Shown one piece after another: positions 15,600 through 24,169 of a stretch of DNA of 27,605 bases. The first letter of the stretch is position 1. Every line of letters begins with the position of its first letter. Below the pieces are notes generated by a model. The model made no database searches and was not told the origin of the DNA. It worked only from the letters and a program-made list of their open reading frames with translations. The position numbers and the translations under genes were made by a program. This DNA is from Tritrichomonas musculus (Eukaryota > Parabasalia > Tritrichomonadida > Tritrichomonadidae): NCBI GenBank assembly GCA_039105265.1, contig JAPFFF010000287.1:1-27605 (forward strand). The letters run 5' to 3'.

Positions 15600-16718
15600 A
15601 TGGATTCTCATGTATTTTATTTAAATCCGAATCAATTGGCTGATATGAGCAATTATAAAATTAATGGTGTAGCACCGATTGCATTTGCTATGATTACGAC
15701 TACTGAATCAAGGTCAATTTATATTTTTCCATCAACTTTTACATTTCCGAGGCAAGTTCAAAGTATTTATAAAGGTACAACATTAACGACTAGACCTGCA
15801 TGGATGTTATATTTAATTGGTGATGGAATTTATAGTCCGTCATACATATTTATACGAAAGATACTACCAGGATTTCAAGAACCTGTATTTGTATTATTAA
15901 ATGATAACACACCTAAAGATATAACAAATTATTATGTAGAATATGATGGTGAAGCTTATTTTAATAGAGTAAATTTCGCTTTTACTTATGAGGTATTCAT
16001 GAATGCATTTAATAATATAATTACTGCAGCTGATACAGGTTATAATCCTAATGCAAATAAAACATATATATCATTCACCGTTTATGATAATCCAAACTTA
16101 ATACCGATAATTGATTTCTATGATAACACAGAACCAGGTTCTGACACCAATGATATTAGAATACAAACAATGAACGATTTAAATCAAAATACGAATTATA
16201 AACCGAAGAAACCTGCACATTTAGGTTTTCGAAATGATACTATATTCACTGAATATCCTATATTCAAACCAAATATAAAACCCGATAACGAAACAACAGC
16301 AAATGAAACAACAGAAAATATTAAATCATTAACTCCAAATCCACCAAGAAAGCATAAATCAAAAGAAAATGATAACAAAGTTCATTTTTCAGCATCAGCC
16401 ATAAGTACAAAACCAAATTATCCAACAAGCTATGAACCTATGGAAATTGAAGACGATTGGCATGTAAGAAATCAAAATCAATCACAAGGCTTTTATTTTG
16501 AAACACCAAATCCTAATAAGACATCAAATTATTCTGAACGACAACAAAACATAAATAATGATACTTTTGAAGACTTGTCAACTTCACTTGATAATCAGCA
16601 AGACCAGAAGAAACAACCACAATCAACAAAACGTTTTAGTTTTAGAATCGTTTCAGACCCAAATGACAAAAATAATAATAATAATAATAACAATAATGGA
16701 GGTTTTGATTTAAATTAA
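15600..16718 (+). CDS. unrecognised protein: beta-rich N-terminus, long disordered tail
   Basis: A 372-residue protein. The first 180 residues appear folded and beta-rich with many aromatic residues (YNPNANKTYISFTVYDNPN). The remaining 190 residues are low complexity, rich in Asn, Lys, Pro, Ser and Gln, ending in a run of nine asparagines from AAT/AAC repeats. Such a head with a floppy tail would suit a virion or tegument-type protein. It ends exactly where the convergent 764-aa gene ends, with no bases between. No family recognised. Confidence 0.5.
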   Translation: MDSHVFYLNPNQLADMSNYKINGVAPIAFAMITTTESRSIYIFPSTFTFPRQVQSIYKGTTLTTRPAWMLYLIGDGIYSPSYIFIRKILPGFQEPVFVLLNDNTPKDITNYYVEYDGEAYFNRVNFAFTYEVFMNAFNNIITAADTGYNPNANKTYISFTVYDNPNLIPIIDFYDNTEPGSDTNDIRIQTMNDLNQNTNYKPKKPAHLGFRNDTIFTEYPIFKPNIKPDNETTANETTENIKSLTPNPPRKHKSKENDNKVHFSASAISTKPNYPTSYEPMEIEDDWHVRNQNQSQGFYFETPNPNKTSNYSERQQNINNDTFEDLSTSLDNQQDQKKQPQSTKRFSFRIVSDPNDKNNNNNNNNNGGFDLN

Positions 16719-19013
16719 TTATTCATTATTCATTCTTTGATGTAATGGTTTAAGATTAACAGCAAAATTATCATATTTATTTTTGTTCTGCAATTTGCTT
16801 TCTTTAAGTTGTGCTTTGAATGCTGTGTATCCACAATTTGGATATATATCTCTTTCTATTGCTGCAGAGATTCGTTTAATGAAATTATCTTTAACGTTCT
16901 TAATATCTTCTGGCGATGCTTCTTTAATTCCTTCTGCATTTCGTTTCAACCTGTTATATCCTTCTTGCTTACTTACATCAACATTGAAACCAACACCAAA
17001 GACAACATAATCAATGTAATGCATTAATTCAGTAAATTGTTTACCCCAATTACTTGGTTCAGCCTTTAATTCTCCTGATGTGATATCAATAGCTTTATCA
17101 ATAATCTTCTCAACATATGATTGAACATTCTTTCCTAATACTGAAACATATTCTTTATTGTTCTGTTGTTTCCAATATATCCATTGTTCATATGTTAATA
17201 TCTTTCCATTGAACTTATTGTCTTGAATTAGTTCTTTGAAAGGAGCATCAAAGAGATAAGCAAATAACATATTTGATACAGCAAGGTAATTGATGAGTTT
17301 CTTCAAAGGAGATAATACAAAGAATTGTTCGTCATTCCAATACACTTTCCAGACTTTAGAAAAGATTGATGACCAATAAGAACTTGGTGTAATACGTTTG
17401 CTGACTCTTGCTTTTCCCAGACCCATAGGACCGTAATAATTTTCTAGCTCTTGCATGTCTTTTCCCTTTGTTAATTTGTATTGACCAGCATCCCAATCAA
17501 TTTTCTTGATATCTTTATCAAATAATGATTGAATCCATTTATTGAACGGCATTTCTTTTCTTTCTTGTTTTGTTTTAATAACAGATTTCCAAACTTTCTT
17601 GTAAGGAGAAGCAAATACAAGCTTGTATCCGTTAATGATTGAAGGATTACCGTTCCTATCAATTAAAACAACATCATCAACTTTATCACCGTTCAAGTCT
17701 GTTATTGAGTTTCCTAACGGGTCTTTGGCATTTTCTGGTAATAAACGATATCTTGGTTTACCGTCTTTATCAACTGAATTCTTACAGTATTCAATAGCTG
17801 TATCACGACAAGCTGCATTCGGAATGTATTTGATTCTGAAGTTTCCGTTAATAATCATATCAATAAATTTATCTCTGTAATAGGATATATTACCACCAAC
17901 CCGAGGTATTTCAAGCTTGTCAAATGAATCCTTTAATGTTGAGTTAACAAGAGGCATATCTTTTTTATCACGACGTCCGCGAGTATTCTTTGAGGGTTGC
18001 TTTGCATTTCTTATTAATTCATCAAGTATTTCATCATCTGCTTTGTTATCTTCTGCATATCCTTTGTATTTCCTTGCAAAAGGTGATTTAATTTCTTGTG
18101 CTTCTTCTTCATTATCTTCATATCTGTATGGTTGTTTTGCAGGTGTTCTTGCATATCTGTATGCTTCGGTTGCTGCTTCATTATCATCTTGCCAATCATC
18201 TAATTCATCATCATATAATGATTGAAGAGGTCCGTTATTATTGTTGTTGTCGTCTGCCATTTTATTAGTTGAAAAATTATTTTTATTGTGTTCCTTTGAT
18301 GGTTCAATAAAAGAATCAGATAAATCATCGTTTTTCAATATTAGTGACTCAGAATCTGATTCGCTTAATGTTATATTAAGTAATGAATCTTCACTGTCTT
18401 TAGGCAATTGTATTGTCGAGTCATTTTCATCAGAATCACTCGGAGTTATGCGTTTTCTTCTTGGTGTTCTTCGTTTATTAGTATCAAGTGTTGGTTCATG
18501 TATGCTTGTTCTCTTTCTTCTTCCTTTGGTGGTTTGTGGTGTTTGACTCTTTCTCGGTGGTTTGATGGGTGATGAACGAAAACCGTCAGAGCTATAATTT
18601 AAATCATCGTTGACAACAATATTGAAGTAATTGATAATGATATCAAGACTTTTTTTATCTGTTGTGTACTCTTTTAAACTAAGGAATCGATTGCCTTTAC
18701 TTTTAATACCTGCATTGATTTTGTTCATCAATGAAACAAATCGTCGAAACTTAACTTTCATTTCACGAATCTTTCCCACACTTCTTCCTGTATACTCATT
18801 GTTTTGTATCAAATACAACAAATTAATTAAATCATTGGGGTGTTCTAGTTTGTATGTACTGAGAAATGTGTTCCTAAAATAATCTATCGGGTCCTCTAGT
18901 TCTTCATCATCATCAGGTTTAGACACCTCACTATCAAATATAGTTTCATCATCAATATTACTTAAATCTAATTCAAAGCTATCAGATGAATTATTTTTAT
19001 CTTGTTTTGACAT
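16719..19013 (-). CDS. unrecognised 764-aa protein with calcium-loop-like motif
   Basis: The largest gene here. Residues 1-145 hold acidic and helical parts. About 145-245 are basic and Ser/Asp-rich (GRRKRTSIHEP; DSDENDS). An in-frame Met near residue 252 (MADDNNNNNGP) opens a second acidic stretch and could be an alternative start. The C-terminal half is folded; around residue 440 it has DLNGDKVDDVVLIDRNGNP followed by INGYKLVF, which resembles a DxNxDxxxD calcium-binding loop. I have an impression that similar DxNGD...NGY motifs occur in structural proteins of large DNA viruses, but could not check. Function unknown; a structural role is likely from size and neighbours. Confidence 0.55.
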   Translation of the reverse strand: MSKQDKNNSSDSFELDLSNIDDETIFDSEVSKPDDDEELEDPIDYFRNTFLSTYKLEHPNDLINLLYLIQNNEYTGRSVGKIREMKVKFRRFVSLMNKINAGIKSKGNRFLSLKEYTTDKKSLDIIINYFNIVVNDDLNYSSDGFRSSPIKPPRKSQTPQTTKGRRKRTSIHEPTLDTNKRRTPRRKRITPSDSDENDSTIQLPKDSEDSLLNITLSESDSESLILKNDDLSDSFIEPSKEHNKNNFSTNKMADDNNNNNGPLQSLYDDELDDWQDDNEAATEAYRYARTPAKQPYRYEDNEEEAQEIKSPFARKYKGYAEDNKADDEILDELIRNAKQPSKNTRGRRDKKDMPLVNSTLKDSFDKLEIPRVGGNISYYRDKFIDMIINGNFRIKYIPNAACRDTAIEYCKNSVDKDGKPRYRLLPENAKDPLGNSITDLNGDKVDDVVLIDRNGNPSIINGYKLVFASPYKKVWKSVIKTKQERKEMPFNKWIQSLFDKDIKKIDWDAGQYKLTKGKDMQELENYYGPMGLGKARVSKRITPSSYWSSIFSKVWKVYWNDEQFFVLSPLKKLINYLAVSNMLFAYLFDAPFKELIQDNKFNGKILTYEQWIYWKQQNNKEYVSVLGKNVQSYVEKIIDKAIDITSGELKAEPSNWGKQFTELMHYIDYVVFGVGFNVDVSKQEGYNRLKRNAEGIKEASPEDIKNVKDNFIKRISAAIERDIYPNCGYTAFKAQLKESKLQNKNKYDNFAVNLKPLHQRMNNE

Positions 19014-19035
19014 TGTTTAGTTTCTAATAAATTGA

Positions 19036-20529
19036 ATGTTTACGATTGAGCAGAGCGGACACATAACAAAAACAAATACTATTGACGGATTGATTAACGA
19101 ATACATTAAAAGATATGTCGATAATTATGTTATCAAAGGCGATTCATCGAACGGGAACGTATTAGGTTCAAACGGAAATGGAATCACTAAGGAACAATTG
19201 AATGAAGCTGTTAACGGATTGCGTGATTATGTCATCAACAATTACGCTTTATCAACTGATATCCCTGATGACTTGATTAATGAAGAATCATTGACGACAA
19301 AAATAAATGAAGCATTAAAAGGATATGCATTGAAGACAGATATACCAGAACCAGTTGACTTGACACCGTATTATACTAGTGCACAAGCTGATGAGAAGTT
19401 TGTTGATGAGGATGAATTGGCTTATGAATTAGATAAGTATGTTTTATCAGACGACGTTGAAAATAAATTAGCTGAATTAAAAAATGACCTCGGAAACTGT
19501 TTAACGAAAGATAATATATACAGTGATTCTAGTAAAATTGATGGATTTAATAACTTGAGATTTGAAACAGGCACTGTCAGTCATAATCTTACAAAAGACT
19601 CTGAATTTCTTACTAAAGCTCGTGATTTAGGTATATATATCTATTTCGAAAAAACGAGTGATTATACTGACGGATATTATGTGTTTTCGCGTGAAACTGA
19701 TGCTTGTGTTGAATATAAATTATCTGGTACTGCAAAAAATGTAAACTACAAAGGAATTTGTATCTATTACGCAACCAGTTCAGACAATTATGATCACTTT
19801 ATAAGTAATAGCAGTAGCTGGTCACCTCCAACTGATATTATAGAGTTTTATATAATGGATAACTCATCAATCCCGACCATAGATTATACAAATAAAAAAT
19901 ATGTCAGCAAAGATGACCTAAGCACTCAATTAAATGTATATGCATTGAAGACGGATATACCAGAAGTACTCAAAAATAGTGAGTTGCAATTGAATCCGAA
20001 TGAAGAACCAACAGAAGAAGTTCAACAGAAATTGATGAATGATGATAAACCGCTATCAGCACAAGCATCATATATATTATCATCTATGGCAGTAACTAAA
20101 GTAATAGATTTGATTAATATTGATGAATATGCAAAGCTTACAAACTTAAGCGAGTATCGTAAAATGAATGATTTAAGTATAACAAAGTTAACTCAACTTG
20201 AAATTGATAGAAGTATAGAAGAAAACGGTATTTGTCATCATGTTTATGAAAAATGTTTCATCAAATTTAGATATAATGATATTGAATATGATTATGTATT
20301 CACAACAGGTAATTTTAGTTCACTAGGATATTGGTGTGATAACTTCATTAATGTTGAAGGTACTGAATACAGTTTGTTTTGGAAGTATGATGGTACATTA
20401 CTGCTAGAAAATTCAACAACATATTGTGAAGGACCGATGGTTTATATTATATCAATTTTGTATGAAGACAGAACAGATGAATTAGCATTGAAGAGTGAAA
20501 TTCCTGAACCTGTTGACCTGACACCGTAG
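19036..20529 (+). CDS. modular trimeric fibre/spike protein
   Basis: A 497-residue fibre in a stalk-head-stalk-head layout. Stalk units of the YAL..DIP type occur at YALSTDIP (near residue 75), YALKTDIPEPVDLTPYY (near 97), YALKTDIPEVLKN (near 303) and LALKSEIPEPVDLTP at the very end. Between them are two globular parts with aromatic beta-rich sequence (IYIYFEKTSDYTDGYYVF; FSSLGYWCDNFINVEG). These repeats are characteristic of trimeric phage and virus receptor fibres. The end of the frame coincides with the candidate element end at 20528, so the gene is cut by a neighbouring element there. It is divergent from the 764-aa gene, 22 bases away. Confidence 0.7.
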   Translation: MFTIEQSGHITKTNTIDGLINEYIKRYVDNYVIKGDSSNGNVLGSNGNGITKEQLNEAVNGLRDYVINNYALSTDIPDDLINEESLTTKINEALKGYALKTDIPEPVDLTPYYTSAQADEKFVDEDELAYELDKYVLSDDVENKLAELKNDLGNCLTKDNIYSDSSKIDGFNNLRFETGTVSHNLTKDSEFLTKARDLGIYIYFEKTSDYTDGYYVFSRETDACVEYKLSGTAKNVNYKGICIYYATSSDNYDHFISNSSSWSPPTDIIEFYIMDNSSIPTIDYTNKKYVSKDDLSTQLNVYALKTDIPEVLKNSELQLNPNEEPTEEVQQKLMNDDKPLSAQASYILSSMAVTKVIDLINIDEYAKLTNLSEYRKMNDLSITKLTQLEIDRSIEENGICHHVYEKCFIKFRYNDIEYDYVFTTGNFSSLGYWCDNFINVEGTEYSLFWKYDGTLLLENSTTYCEGPMVYIISILYEDRTDELALKSEIPEPVDLTP

Positions 20530-20566
20530 AGAGTAAGGGTGTTGATTTGGTGGGGTGAGATAAAAT
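20528..20566 (+). repeat. candidate element end, copy 2
   Basis: AGAGAGTAAGGG at 20528 matches 9711 exactly, followed by GGGGTGAGATAAAATTGA in the same order as at 9732-9750. It begins within the last codons of the fibre frame. This marks the junction of element C with another relative whose interior is mostly missing. Confidence 0.45.
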
Positions 20567-20628
20567 TGAAAATTGACGGGCGCCACTTTGAATCTTCATT
20601 TTAGAATTTACATCTTTGATCTTGTTTT

Positions 20629-20690
20629 AGTAGTATATATCAGTCGGTTTCCGTCAGGCTAAAGCCCGCCGTCAACACGACTAATGAACA
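20629..20690. mobile_element. hairpin cassette, copy 3 (left part only)
   Basis: AGTAGTATATA at 20629, then the hairpin at 20642-20682 with outer stem AGTCG/CGACT, the same core (CGGTTTCCG ... CGTCAACACGA) and a short tip GGC/GCC. The right-hand block seen in copies 1 and 2 was not found downstream, so this copy is partial. It lies about 100 bases inside the second AGAGAGTAAGGG site, in the same orientation as the other copies. Confidence 0.55.
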
Positions 20691-20732
20691 AAAATAATAT
20701 GAACTCATTTAATGATTACCATCAATTGATGT

Positions 20733-20780
20733 TCATTTATTAGACAGTTCATTTAATTCATTCTCAAGCTGATGCAGTTT
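20733..20780. repeat. partial duplicate of the 68-aa/75-aa gene junction
   Basis: About 48 bases here match 10142-10190, where the 68-aa and 75-aa genes of element C end tail to tail, at roughly 90 percent by eye (shared runs such as TCATTTATTAGACA). The rest of those genes is absent. This supports 20528-20800 being a decayed left end of a related element. Confidence 0.6.
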
Positions 20781-20914
20781 GTGTTTATTTATTATTCCTA
20801 ATATATTTATACTTGTTTTATATTGTTTTTAGAATTTGCGAAAATAAAAAATTATTTTTAAAAAATATTTGTATATAGCAAAGATAAAAAATATTATTAT
20901 TATTTAATTCTGAA

Positions 20915-21036
20915 ATCGGGGCGAGACCGAAACGACATCGAGACAAGCTGGAACGTAGCCAGTTCTGGTAGTCAATGAGAATGCTAAAGGTCATCAGAAA
21001 CGTTGTCGAACGCCTGAAAAGCTAGCTGGTTAGGAA
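20915..21036. other. GC-richer patch without a gene; possible structured RNA
   Basis: Around 50 percent GC inside a strongly AT-rich neighbourhood and without a useful open frame. It contains CTGG/CCAG and CGG/CCG inverted repeats and a longer-range CGACA/TGTCG pair. I do not recognise it as tRNA, rRNA, hammerhead, or group I intron. It directly precedes the minisatellite. It may be an RNA or simply foreign DNA. Confidence 0.3.
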
Positions 21037-21054
21037 AAAAATTTTATTTATAAA

Positions 21055-21575
21055 GAACCATGTTGTTGTTGAAGAACCATGTTGTTGTTGAAAAACCTTG
21101 TTGTTGTTGAAGAACCATGTTGTTGTTGAAGAACCATGTTGTTGTTGAAAAACCTTGTTGTTGTTGAAAAACCTTGTTGTTGTTGAAGAACCATGTTGTT
21201 GTTGAAGAACCATGTTGTTGTTGAAAAATCTTGTTGTTGAAGAACCATGTTGTTGTTGAAGAACCATGTTGTTGTTGAAGAACCATGTTGTTGTTGAAGA
21301 ACCTTGTTGTTGAAGAACCTTGTTGTTGTTGAAAAACCTTGTTGTTGTTGAAAAACCTTGTTGTTGTTGTTGAAAAATCTTGTTGTTGTTGTTGAAAAAT
21401 CTTGTTGTTGTTGAAGAACCATGTTGTTGTTGAAAAATCTTGTTGTTGAAGAACCATGTTGTTGTTGAAAAATCTTGTTGTTGAAGAACCATGTTGTTGT
21501 TGAAAAATCTTGTTGTTGAAGAACCATGTTGTTGTTGAAAATCTTGTTGTTATTGTTGAATATCTTGTTGATGAC
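21055..21575. repeat. minisatellite 1 (TTGTTGTTGAAGAACCATG type)
   Basis: About 24 tandem units of nominally 21 bases, with variants of 18 to 24 bases made by gaining or losing TTG triplets, and with CCATG, CCTTG or ATCTTG cores. Because nearly all changes are multiples of three and the unit has no stop on the minus strand, several minus-strand frames stay open, but the products are meaningless Gln/Asn/Phe/Ser repeats. Confidence 0.9.
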
Positions 21576-21576
21576 T

Positions 21577-21795
21577 CATGTGATACCTTTTATTTAGTGT
21601 GATACCTTTTTCCTCATAAGCTACCTTTTCCTCATAAGCTACCTTTTTCCTCATAAGCTGCCTTTTTCCTCATAAGCTACCTTTTCCTCATAAGCTACCT
21701 TTTTCCTCATAAGCTACCTTTTTCCTCATGTGATACCTTTTATCTCATGTGATACCTATTTCCTCATGTGATACTAATTGTTTCATATGATACAT
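21577..21795. repeat. minisatellite 2 (CCTCATAAGCTACCTTTTT type)
   Basis: About twelve units of 18-21 bases, with outer units reading CTCATGTGATACCTTTT and inner units reading CTCATAAGCTACCTTTTT. It adjoins minisatellite 1 and ends some 30 bases before the ATG at 21826, so it could form part of that gene's upstream region. Inner and outer variants are grouped, as expected for spread from the centre. Confidence 0.85.
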
Positions 21796-21825
21796 ATCAT
21801 TAAATTTATTTTTATTTTTAATTAA

Positions 21826-22290
21826 ATGAAAATGTCAACACCAAAGGTTTATGATTACATCAATTCATTGATTGATATGCTGGATGAAACAGAGAAGTTT
21901 AAACAATGTGATTTCTCAATATTGTGTGATAGATATCCAATACCAAGTGGAAAGGCTACATATAAAGCTAAAGTGATGTACATATCATTGAAGAACAAAG
22001 AGAATGAATTCAAACGATTCTATCATGATAAGATTGTTGAACTCGGTCTTGAATACATAACACTTACATCAAATGTTAGAAGAAGAATATCAACAACATC
22101 CATTGAATTCTTCGTTGAAGGTTCAAGTGAAGAACAATCATTCAAAGAATATAAGTATTATAATTACAGCATAAGGAAAGCAACAGATAAGAAAACAAAG
22201 GAATTGATTGAACAAATGAGACAAAAATATAATATCAATACACCACAGCTGTTTGTTGGTGTTCAACAACAAATTGTATTAGATGAATGA
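21826..22290 (+). CDS. conserved ~155-aa partner of the ATPase module
   Basis: A 154-residue protein clearly homologous to the 159-residue protein at 23690, by eye about 40-45 percent identical: VYDYINSL/VYEYINTL, CDFSILCDRYP/CNFAILCDKFP, LTSNVRRR/LTSNSRRK, YYNYSI in both. In both places it lies tail to tail with a packaging ATPase, here with 12 bases of overlap. No catalytic motif is visible. The sequence is mixed alpha/beta with many basic residues. The repeated pairing suggests a role in packaging or in a linked step of virion assembly. Starts at ATTAAATG; a second Met follows two codons later. Confidence 0.65.
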   Translation: MKMSTPKVYDYINSLIDMLDETEKFKQCDFSILCDRYPIPSGKATYKAKVMYISLKNKENEFKRFYHDKIVELGLEYITLTSNVRRRISTTSIEFFVEGSSEEQSFKEYKYYNYSIRKATDKKTKELIEQMRQKYNINTPQLFVGVQQQIVLDE

Positions 22291-23223
22291 AAGGTTATTA
22301 GTTCGAACATTGATTAAAACGAATTGATGTGCTTTCATTGTTCTGTATCGATTCCATAGCTCTTCGAAATCTATTGGAAATGGAACTTGTTGATATATGT
22401 AGCCGAGTTTCTGTCGTGAATAACCACTAAAGATGAAGAATGATGTTGCATTATTTTTCCATTCTGTTGTTAAAGCTTTGAAGAACTGGATGTTAACGAA
22501 TATGATTAGATTCTTATGTCGAAGCTGACTGATGGTATTGATAAAATAGGATGATTTAATTAGTTTCGATTTCAAGAAGTCTTCACAAAGAATGATAGTA
22601 TTTAGTGGTTTATTTGGTTGACCTAGTTTATTGATATGAAGAAACTCAAACATATCGTTTAACTTCTTTTCATTTTGCTTCGCAAAAGGGGACTCCGTCC
22701 CTTCGATTACTATTTTTGGTGTTGATGAATATTTGTTATACAATTCTTTATATAAATCAAGCTGTTTAAGATATTCTTCAGCATTGCTGTCAGCAACAGT
22801 TTTTATTGGTAGCTGTATCAATTCGCGTTGGCTTTCGAATGTTGCATCATTGATTGTTCCGTTTCGTGATACATAAACAATTAAATGAAAGCCAGCGTTC
22901 TTCATTCGAGACATTTGAATAACATCTCGTAGCATTATATGACTCTTTCCTTTACCTTGCTGACCAACGAGTATGTTCAATGAATTGTAATATGAATAAA
23001 TACCGTTTGCGATTGGTCTGATTGATTCATTCTTTATTTTTGATTCATTGCGTTGATATGCTTTATTCATCTCATCATCAATATTAAATGTCTTTTCATT
23101 AACTGTTGGCTTGAATGATTCATATTCAAATGCAAAACTCATTTGGTCATCATCATAATCAGAACCACTAGAGAATAAAATCTCTTTGTAATTAAAGTGC
23201 GTCGGTTTCATGAAACCTTTCAT
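22279..23223 (-). CDS. A32-like packaging ATPase (second type)
   Basis: A 314-residue ATPase with Walker A GQQGKGKS (residues 87-94) and Walker B TIILCED (209-215). Other conserved parts shared with the 341-residue homologue at 24166 are DVIQMSRM, NDATFESQRELI, FEFLHINKLG, QLRHKN, NIQFFK, and FSGYSRQKLGYIYQQ. It would drive DNA into capsids. This type differs from the element A ATPase, which has a longer helical insert and LLILDD. A small GC-rich palindrome sits in frame at 22684-22703 (residues GTESPF). It probably serves the same element as the capsid at 11395 or a close relative. Confidence 0.8.
   Translation of the reverse strand: MKGFMKPTHFNYKEILFSSGSDYDDDQMSFAFEYESFKPTVNEKTFNIDDEMNKAYQRNESKIKNESIRPIANGIYSYYNSLNILVGQQGKGKSHIMLRDVIQMSRMKNAGFHLIVYVSRNGTINDATFESQRELIQLPIKTVADSNAEEYLKQLDLYKELYNKYSSTPKIVIEGTESPFAKQNEKKLNDMFEFLHINKLGQPNKPLNTIILCEDFLKSKLIKSSYFINTISQLRHKNLIIFVNIQFFKALTTEWKNNATSFFIFSGYSRQKLGYIYQQVPFPIDFEELWNRYRTMKAHQFVLINVRTNNLSFI
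22684..22703. repeat. GC-rich palindrome inside the ATPase gene
   Basis: GGGAC (22689-22693) and GTCCC (22697-22701) form a hairpin with a three-base loop, extended by AA/TT. It stands out from the AT-rich coding sequence around it. The homologous ATPase at 24166 has unrelated residues at this place (ASAGAD), so the region is variable. Confidence 0.5.
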
Positions 23224-23235
23224 TTCTTTAGTTTT

Positions 23236-23345
23236 CGTTAAAGCTCTTCATGAATACATTTTTGTTCTTATCTCTTCACTGAGTTCTGGTTCTTTGTCAG
23301 GCATCATTAAAGATACTTAGTAGTGATAGTGTATCAATAATCGGG
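23236..23345 (-). pseudogene. damaged relative of the 49-aa membrane protein gene
   Basis: In the same place and orientation as the 49-aa gene of element D (directly upstream of the ATPase gene). Its end encodes PELSEEIRTKMYS, matching PELTDELRRTLYA, and a hydrophobic stretch lies before it. It is not an intact gene. The upstream limit coincides with the start of element D at about 23343, suggesting that insertion removed its front. Confidence 0.5.
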
Positions 23346-23689
23346 GTCAGATAGAATCCACTTAAAACGCCTATAAATGGCCCATATTTGGGCCCATATT
23401 CGGGTTAAAATTCAAAATCCACATATGGGACCCATACTGCATACTACCCCAAAACGCCTTTAAAACGCCCATATTCGAGCCCATACAAATTCCGAAAATA
23501 GGCCGCATATGGCCCACCTATGGACCACTTATGGGACCACTGATGGAACAGACCGATGGAACGTTCCGATGGCGACACAGACCGATGGGACAGACCATGA
23601 CAGACAAAAATATCCCATATTCGGGGACTCAGATGATTTTGGGAAAACCTATTTTTATATTTGAATATTGATTTTTTATCGCATCCCAA
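23343..23689. repeat. non-coding, repeat-rich left part of element D
   Basis: No credible gene. A block containing AAAACGCC and GCCCATATT is present twice, about 87 bases apart (from about 23365 and 23452). Many CCCATAT and TATGGGACC words follow, then tandem words of the GATGGRACAGACC type (about 23540-23610) and a palindrome GGAACGTTCC (23558-23567). The arrangement looks like a subterminal region with binding-site-like repeats. The last 50 bases are A/T rich and lead to the ATG at 23690. Confidence 0.5.
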
Positions 23690-24169
23690 ATGGAAGCCAC
23701 TCCAAGCTACTCCAATGTCTACGAATACATCAACACACTAGTATCCCTATCGCCAAAGCCCGATGGATTTGCAAAATGCAATTTCGCGATATTATGTGAC
23801 AAGTTCCCATTCAACTTGAAGAACTCATTGTACCTCGCGAAGGTCCTATATGTATCACTCCAGAATGATACTGAAACCATTAGATTCTACCCTAATAAGC
23901 TCAAGGAGATGAACCTCGAATTCGTCAAATTGACATCCAATAGTAGACGCAAATTGAGTGTCAACATGCAGGAGTTCTTCGTAAATGGGAATACCGAAAA
24001 GCACGAATACAAGGAATGTCCGTATTACAACTACTCGATTGAGAGAACCAATATAAATACCAAGGATCTCATTGCCAAATTACGTGAAAAATACGATATT
24101 GCAGAACCTGATGTATTCATCGGCAAGCATCAGGATTTGGTATTGGATGCTGACCCAGAGTTTGCCTAA
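23690..24169 (+). CDS. conserved ~155-aa partner of the ATPase module (element D copy)
   Basis: A 159-residue homologue of the 154-aa protein at 21826, with the same ordered motifs (VYEYINTL, FAILCDKFP, KVLYVSLQN, LTSNSRRK, YYNYSI, LREKYDI). It ends tail to tail with the ATPase gene, sharing four bases. The codons use more G and C than the 21826 copy while the protein stays similar, which is what purifying selection would leave. Function not known. Stop is TAA-A. Confidence 0.65.
   Translation: MEATPSYSNVYEYINTLVSLSPKPDGFAKCNFAILCDKFPFNLKNSLYLAKVLYVSLQNDTETIRFYPNKLKEMNLEFVKLTSNSRRKLSVNMQEFFVNGNTEKHEYKECPYYNYSIERTNINTKDLIAKLREKYDIAEPDVFIGKHQDLVLDADPEFA

Larger units (their letters stand above)
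9711..20527. mobile_element. element C: Polinton/Maverick-type element
   Basis: A second gene set with its own capsid, HNH nuclease, integrase, penton-like protein and fibre. The left limit is set at AGAGAGTAAGGG (9711-9722), which recurs exactly at 20528. The right limit is where that second copy begins, at the last codons of the fibre gene. No ATPase or protease gene lies between these limits, and no inverted copy of the end was seen, so the element is either incomplete or continues beyond the next insertion (an ATPase module lies at 21826-23345). The frames are long and open. Confidence 0.6.

Noticed and set aside
20915-21036. tRNA gene (GCTAGCTGGTTAGG resembles a D arm)
   Set aside because: No acceptor stem, anticodon arm or T arm could be fitted around it on either strand.
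21022-21527. Three overlapping minus-strand frames of 137-159 residues, rich in Gln, Asn, Phe and Ser
   Set aside because: They are the translation of a tandem repeat whose unit has no stop and mostly changes by threes. All three frames are open and none has non-repeat sequence, so no gene is supported.
23444-23689. Minus-strand frame of 81 residues
   Set aside because: It runs through the repeat-rich non-coding stretch, has no homologue in the window, and its composition follows the repeats.
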